Positions 4,200-6,264 of a stretch of 6,264 nucleotides of DNA are shown here, in pieces. Origin of the DNA: Nanobdellota archaeon. GTDB lineage: Archaea; Nanobdellota; Nanobdellia; Pacearchaeales; GW2011-AR1. The notes under the pieces are model-generated. The model saw only the letters and a list, made by a program, of their open reading frames with translations, did not search any database and had not been told where the DNA came from. Location of the stretch: contig JAUYIO010000035.1 in the NCBI GenBank assembly GCA_030688225.1, forward strand, positions 1 to 6,264, in the 5' to 3' direction. Made by a program: the position numbers and the translations under genes. Numbering within the stretch: the first letter of the stretch is position 1; each line of letters starts with the position of its first letter.

Positions 4200-5557
4200 T
4201 TTCCAAAGTGGTATTCTACACCAGCAGAAACTCCTCTGTTAGTGTCGTATTTAATTTTTCCGTAAAGATTATCTTTTATTTTTCTTCCTCCAGCTAATTG
4301 GAAAGCTAATGCAGATTTTTTCTCAATAGGTTCTGAATCTCTTTTAGCTGTTCCGTTAGATCTTTCTATTATTACTTCTTTTTCATAATCATTATTCCAT
4401 AAATTAACACCTGCTCCGATGAAATGTTTTTCTCCGTGATATTCAAAAAGAGCTCCAACTGCTTTGTAGTTTGAATTATTTGTTCTTACTTTTCCTCTCA
4501 TTCCTGTTTGTGAAACAGGTCCTGTGATTTCATTCAAGTTTTCATATAAGCCAAGGCTTGCGTTTGCAACAAGTGCGACATTTCTATAGATCGCTCCTAA
4601 ATCAACACCATTAACTTGTCCTGCGTGAGCACCTACGATTAAACCTAATCCGCCTTCTGCAGAATTTCTATTTGCTGTAGGTTCAGACATTTTGTTGAAT
4701 AGTTGAGGAGCAGTGTATAAAACTACTGGAGTAGAGCCATCTTTTGTTGAGTCTTTTCCTGTTGGATCATAGTTGTTTAGGTTTGTTCCAACCAAGAAAC
4801 TTTCAACACCGATTATATTTACTCTTGGGTTTTTGTCTTTGCTTTTTGTAACTTGAATATAAATATTCCCTGATTCTGAGTTGTCTTTGTTTTTAGGAAT
4901 TAAAGCATATATCCCTTCTGCAACTTCAGTAAGTGAGCTGTCTTCTTCTGCTGAGAAAATTTTGTTCTCAAGAGCTTTTGTTAATATTCTTGCAGATTTA
5001 TTATATAAGCTGTCGCTTAAAGTATTTGTTTTTTTAATCTCTTTTAATCTGTCCCAATAGTTTCCTGTACTTACCCCTCTTTTTTGACGAGCTTTGATTA
5101 TATTTCTTGTTGCTTCTTCTGCATTCATAGCTTTGTAATGAACATCTCCTAAATCTGCATTAACTAAAGAATCCATGCTCATATTAGTATAAGGTGTTAA
5201 AACAAGGTTGTGAAGTGTAAGCCCAAAAGTTTCTCCATCTTCAATTCTAAACCATGGATTACTTGTTCTTAAAAAATTTCTTTTTGCTTTAACTAAATCA
5301 GTTTTAGAAGAATCAACTTTTGTTGTGTCTTTAGGTAAGATATGATATGTAGCATGGTCAAGAACTTCTTCTGCAGAAGGGCTTTTTCCGAATGGGGGAA
5401 CCATTGGTCCTCTTCCCATAAAGATTGTTGCGGGAACTGATTTTATTTCTGTTCCTTCTGGAAGGGGATCTGTAGGATTAGATAAAACATTTTCAGCTCC
5501 GAATAGAGTTAATGCTGAAACACTTCCAATTTTTATTGCGTTTTTTATTTTTGACAT
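4196..5557 (-). CDS. Putative exported protein with C-terminal eight-strand beta-barrel-like domain
   Basis: 453 aa, first gene of a coupled operon. MSKIKNAIK plus a modest hydrophobic stretch (10-20) looks like a weak export signal. Residues 30-300 are unrecognised; 145-205 look helical and 215-260 beta. Residues about 303-451 break into eight amphipathic strands rich in Gly, Ala and aromatics: 303-313, 317-325, 327-338, 364-374, 378-388, 415-424, 430-438, 442-451. Long loops (339-363, 389-414) alternate with tight turns, as in small outer-membrane barrels of OmpA/OmpW shape. Residues 444-451 (SAGVEYHF) fit the bacterial beta-signal (polar-x-Gly-x-x-aromatic-x-aromatic), followed only by GK. 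Five NxS/T sequons (N125, N186, N332, N360, N401) could be glycosylated if exported. The barrel is inference from pattern; a soluble beta-sandwich is the alternative. The ATG at 5557 is preceded by a TATA box at 5587-5594, giving a leader of under 10 nt. Confidence 0.85.
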   Translation of the reverse strand: MSKIKNAIKIGSVSALTLFGAENVLSNPTDPLPEGTEIKSVPATIFMGRGPMVPPFGKSPSAEEVLDHATYHILPKDTTKVDSSKTDLVKAKRNFLRTSNPWFRIEDGETFGLTLHNLVLTPYTNMSMDSLVNADLGDVHYKAMNAEEATRNIIKARQKRGVSTGNYWDRLKEIKKTNTLSDSLYNKSARILTKALENKIFSAEEDSSLTEVAEGIYALIPKNKDNSESGNIYIQVTKSKDKNPRVNIIGVESFLVGTNLNNYDPTGKDSTKDGSTPVVLYTAPQLFNKMSEPTANRNSAEGGLGLIVGAHAGQVNGVDLGAIYRNVALVANASLGLYENLNEITGPVSQTGMRGKVRTNNSNYKAVGALFEYHGEKHFIGAGVNLWNNDYEKEVIIERSNGTAKRDSEPIEKKSALAFQLAGGRKIKDNLYGKIKYDTNRGVSAGVEYHFGK

Positions 5558-5586
5558 TTTAGTGTTATAGAAGTGAGGGTAACTCG

Positions 5587-5594
5587 TTTATAAA
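5587..5594 (-). promoter_or_regulatory. TATA box for the envelope operon
   Basis: TTTATAAA, identical on both strands, centred about 33 nt upstream of the ATG at 5557. Initiation about 26 nt downstream leaves a leader of roughly 7-8 nt with no SD. Confidence 0.5.
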
Positions 5595-5608
5595 CTTTTC
5601 TATTCTGT

Positions 5609-5626
5609 TGTAACTATATAATTACA
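5609..5626. promoter_or_regulatory. TGTAA/TTACA dyad upstream of the envelope operon
   Basis: TGTAA and TTACA are perfect inverted arms around an eight-base A/T spacer, 15 bases upstream of the operon TATA box. The left arm is part of TTGTAACTA (5608-5616), which recurs exactly at 6029-6037 upstream of the 76-aa gene. Candidate activator or repressor site. Confidence 0.25.
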
Positions 5627-5651
5627 CAGGTAGTGAAGATAAACAAGAATA

Positions 5652-5722
5652 TGCGCGGACCGGGAGTTGAACCCGGCTCACCTCGTTGGCAACGAGATAT
5701 TCTACCGATAAACTATCCACGC
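5652..5722 (-). tRNA. tRNA-Gly (GCC)
   Basis: 71 nt from C5722 to T5652 on the minus strand. Acceptor stem GCGTGGA/TCCGCGC (one T-G pair), discriminator A, no encoded CCA. D stem GTTT/GAAT contains wobble pairs. Anticodon stem TCTCG/CGAGG, loop TT-GCC-AA. Variable loop TGAGC, T arm CCGGG-TTCAACT-CCCGG. Anticodon GCC decodes GGC and GGT. No intron. It lies 37 nt downstream of the 76-aa gene stop and has its own TATA box. Confidence 0.95.
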
Positions 5723-5746
5723 AATGTTTAATGATAGAATTCTCAA

Positions 5747-5755
5747 TTTAAAAAA
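5747..5755 (-). promoter_or_regulatory. TATA box for tRNA-Gly
   Basis: TTTTTTAAA on the minus strand, centred about 29 nt upstream of the tRNA 5' end at 5722. It begins immediately past the stop of the 76-aa gene, so that gene's terminator and this promoter share the same A/T-rich stretch. Confidence 0.5.
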
Positions 5756-5759
5756 TTAA

Positions 5760-5990
5760 TTAGGCTGCACTACCAACTATGTAATTGTGAGATGGATTAT
5801 AGACTAATGAAATTTCTTTATCCTTGTAAACTTTTGCAGTTTTTGGTTTTGTTCTTTCTGAAAATCTTTCGTAAAATGCATAATCAGTTGGTCCTGCAAA
5901 ACGTTGGCCTTTTGTAGTTCTTAATGCTTCTTGCAATTTCCAGTAATCTCTTTCAGATTTTTCTCTTGCTATCTGATATTGTGTTTTCAT
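5760..5990 (-). CDS. Small protein of unknown function between two tRNA genes
   Basis: 76 aa, with no signal peptide, membrane segment or cysteine, so a cytoplasmic soluble protein. Residues 3-25 form a charged helix ('QYQIAREKSERDYWKLQEALR'). 30-50 are polar and aromatic ('FAGPTDYAFYERFSERTKPK'). The end may be a short beta hairpin ('EISLVYNPSHNYIVGSAA'). It is basic overall and rich in Tyr and Arg/Lys. No family is recognised. The ATG at 5990 sits about 25 nt from the centre of a TATA box and lacks an SD, which supports a real, leaderless gene of its own rather than a chance frame. It lies between tRNA-Val and tRNA-Gly on the same strand, and its stop is 37 nt from tRNA-Gly. An RNA- or nucleic-acid-binding role would suit the composition, but nothing in the sequence proves it. 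Confidence 0.7.
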   Translation of the reverse strand: MKTQYQIAREKSERDYWKLQEALRTTKGQRFAGPTDYAFYERFSERTKPKTAKVYKDKEISLVYNPSHNYIVGSAA

Positions 5991-6011
5991 AAAATATTAG
6001 AGACTCAAAAC

Positions 6012-6019
6012 TTTATAAA
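6012..6019 (-). promoter_or_regulatory. TATA box for the 76-aa gene
   Basis: TTTATAAA centred about 25 nt upstream of the ATG at 5990, identical to the box of the envelope operon and again implying initiation at the start codon. Confidence 0.55.
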
Positions 6020-6020
6020 T

Positions 6021-6035
6021 GTTACTATTTGTAAC
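6021..6035. promoter_or_regulatory. GTTAC/GTAAC dyad upstream of the 76-aa gene
   Basis: GTTAC-TATTT-GTAAC is a perfect 5+5+5 inverted repeat that begins one base from the TATA box on its upstream (BRE) side. Its right arm belongs to the TTGTAACTA word shared with the envelope operon promoter. A bound factor could affect TBP/TFB access directly. Confidence 0.3.
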
Positions 6036-6065
6036 TACTTAGAAGAAACAACATAATTTAAGATA

Positions 6066-6136
6066 TGGCCCGTGAAGGAATCGGACCTTCGTTTCCTCGG
6101 TGTAAACGAGGTGTTCTGCCATTAGACTAACGGGCC
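6066..6136 (-). tRNA. tRNA-Val (TAC)
   Basis: 71 nt on the minus strand. Acceptor stem GGCCCGT/ACGGGCC (7 of 7), discriminator A, no encoded CCA. D stem GTCT/GAAC has one C-A mismatch. Anticodon stem CCTCG/CGAGG, loop TT-TAC-AC. Four-base variable loop AAAC, T arm GAAGG-TCCGATT-CCTTC. Anticodon TAC decodes GTA and probably GTG. No intron. Its own TATA box lies at 6159-6167. Confidence 0.94.
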
Positions 6137-6158
6137 TTGGATATAATAAAGAAAATGG

Positions 6159-6167
6159 TTTTTTAAA
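6159..6167 (-). promoter_or_regulatory. TATA box for tRNA-Val
   Basis: TTTAAAAAA on the minus strand, centred about 27 nt upstream of the tRNA 5' end at 6136. Confidence 0.5.
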
Positions 6168-6218
6168 TTTGTTTATTCAATTTTCTTTCCTGAATTGTTC
6201 AAGAATACTTTCAATCTC

Positions 6219-6251
6219 AAAAATTATAAAAAATAAAAAATAAAAAATAAA
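6219..6251 (-). terminator. Tandem T-tract, probable terminator of a gene beyond the right edge
   Basis: On the minus strand three near-perfect TTTTTTA units form a long T-rich run, the kind of U-tract that ends archaeal transcripts. All three minus frames are closed between here and the window end (one closes GGA-GAT-AAA-TAA at 6263-6252), so any coding sequence entering from the right would stop just before it. No coding sequence can be proven in the last ten bases. Confidence 0.3.
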
Positions 6252-6264
6252 TTATTTATCTCCT

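Noticed and set aside
5652..6136. Integrated element bounded by the two tRNA genes
   Set aside because: No integrase is present, no duplicated tRNA 3' end was found, and the 76-aa gene between them matches its neighbours in composition and promoter style.

Overview
The window most likely comes from an AT-rich archaeon, probably a small-genome DPANN lineage (Woesearchaeales/Pacearchaeota-like). This is inferred from four things. First, a tRNA-Tyr gene is interrupted after base 37 by an intron that folds into a canonical bulge-helix-bulge, and it carries the archaeal/eukaryal C1-G72 pair. Second, archaeal TATA boxes lie about 22-33 nt upstream of most start codons and about 27-29 nt upstream of each tRNA. 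Third, most first genes have no Shine-Dalgarno site and look leaderless. Fourth, the tRNAs lack an encoded CCA. The exact lineage cannot be fixed from sequence alone.

Layout from left to right: the 3' end of an unidentified + strand gene (1-137); a tiny isolated minus-strand ORF for a 26-residue, extremely acidic peptide (163-243); the intron-containing tRNA-Tyr(GTA) on + (385-531); a hairpin terminator serving both strands (536-555); then a long run of minus-strand genes. Read in the direction of transcription (right to left) these are tRNA-Val(TAC), a 76-aa orphan protein, tRNA-Gly(GCC), a three-gene envelope operon (453, 216 and 94 aa), a CBS-pair/zinc-ribbon protein, a 167-aa soluble conserved-looking protein of unknown role, and a 460-aa signal-peptide/membrane protein with beta-sandwich domains.

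The main point of interest is the envelope operon at 3263-5557. Its genes are translationally coupled (ATGA overlap, then TAA-A-ATG). They encode a putative exported protein whose last 150 residues look like an eight-stranded outer-membrane-type beta-barrel ending in a perfect match to the bacterial beta-signal pattern, an Ig-like protein on an acidic stalk with a C-terminal membrane anchor, and a small signal-anchored protein. A barrel with a beta-signal is unexpected in a cell whose transcription signals and tRNA intron are archaeal. Together with the 460-aa protein, about half of the window encodes cell-surface or membrane proteins with no recognised function.

Regulatory sequence is unusually legible. 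TATA boxes can be placed for nearly every transcription unit, and short dyads (TATTGA/TCAATA; TTGTA/TACAA-type) sit just upstream of several of them.
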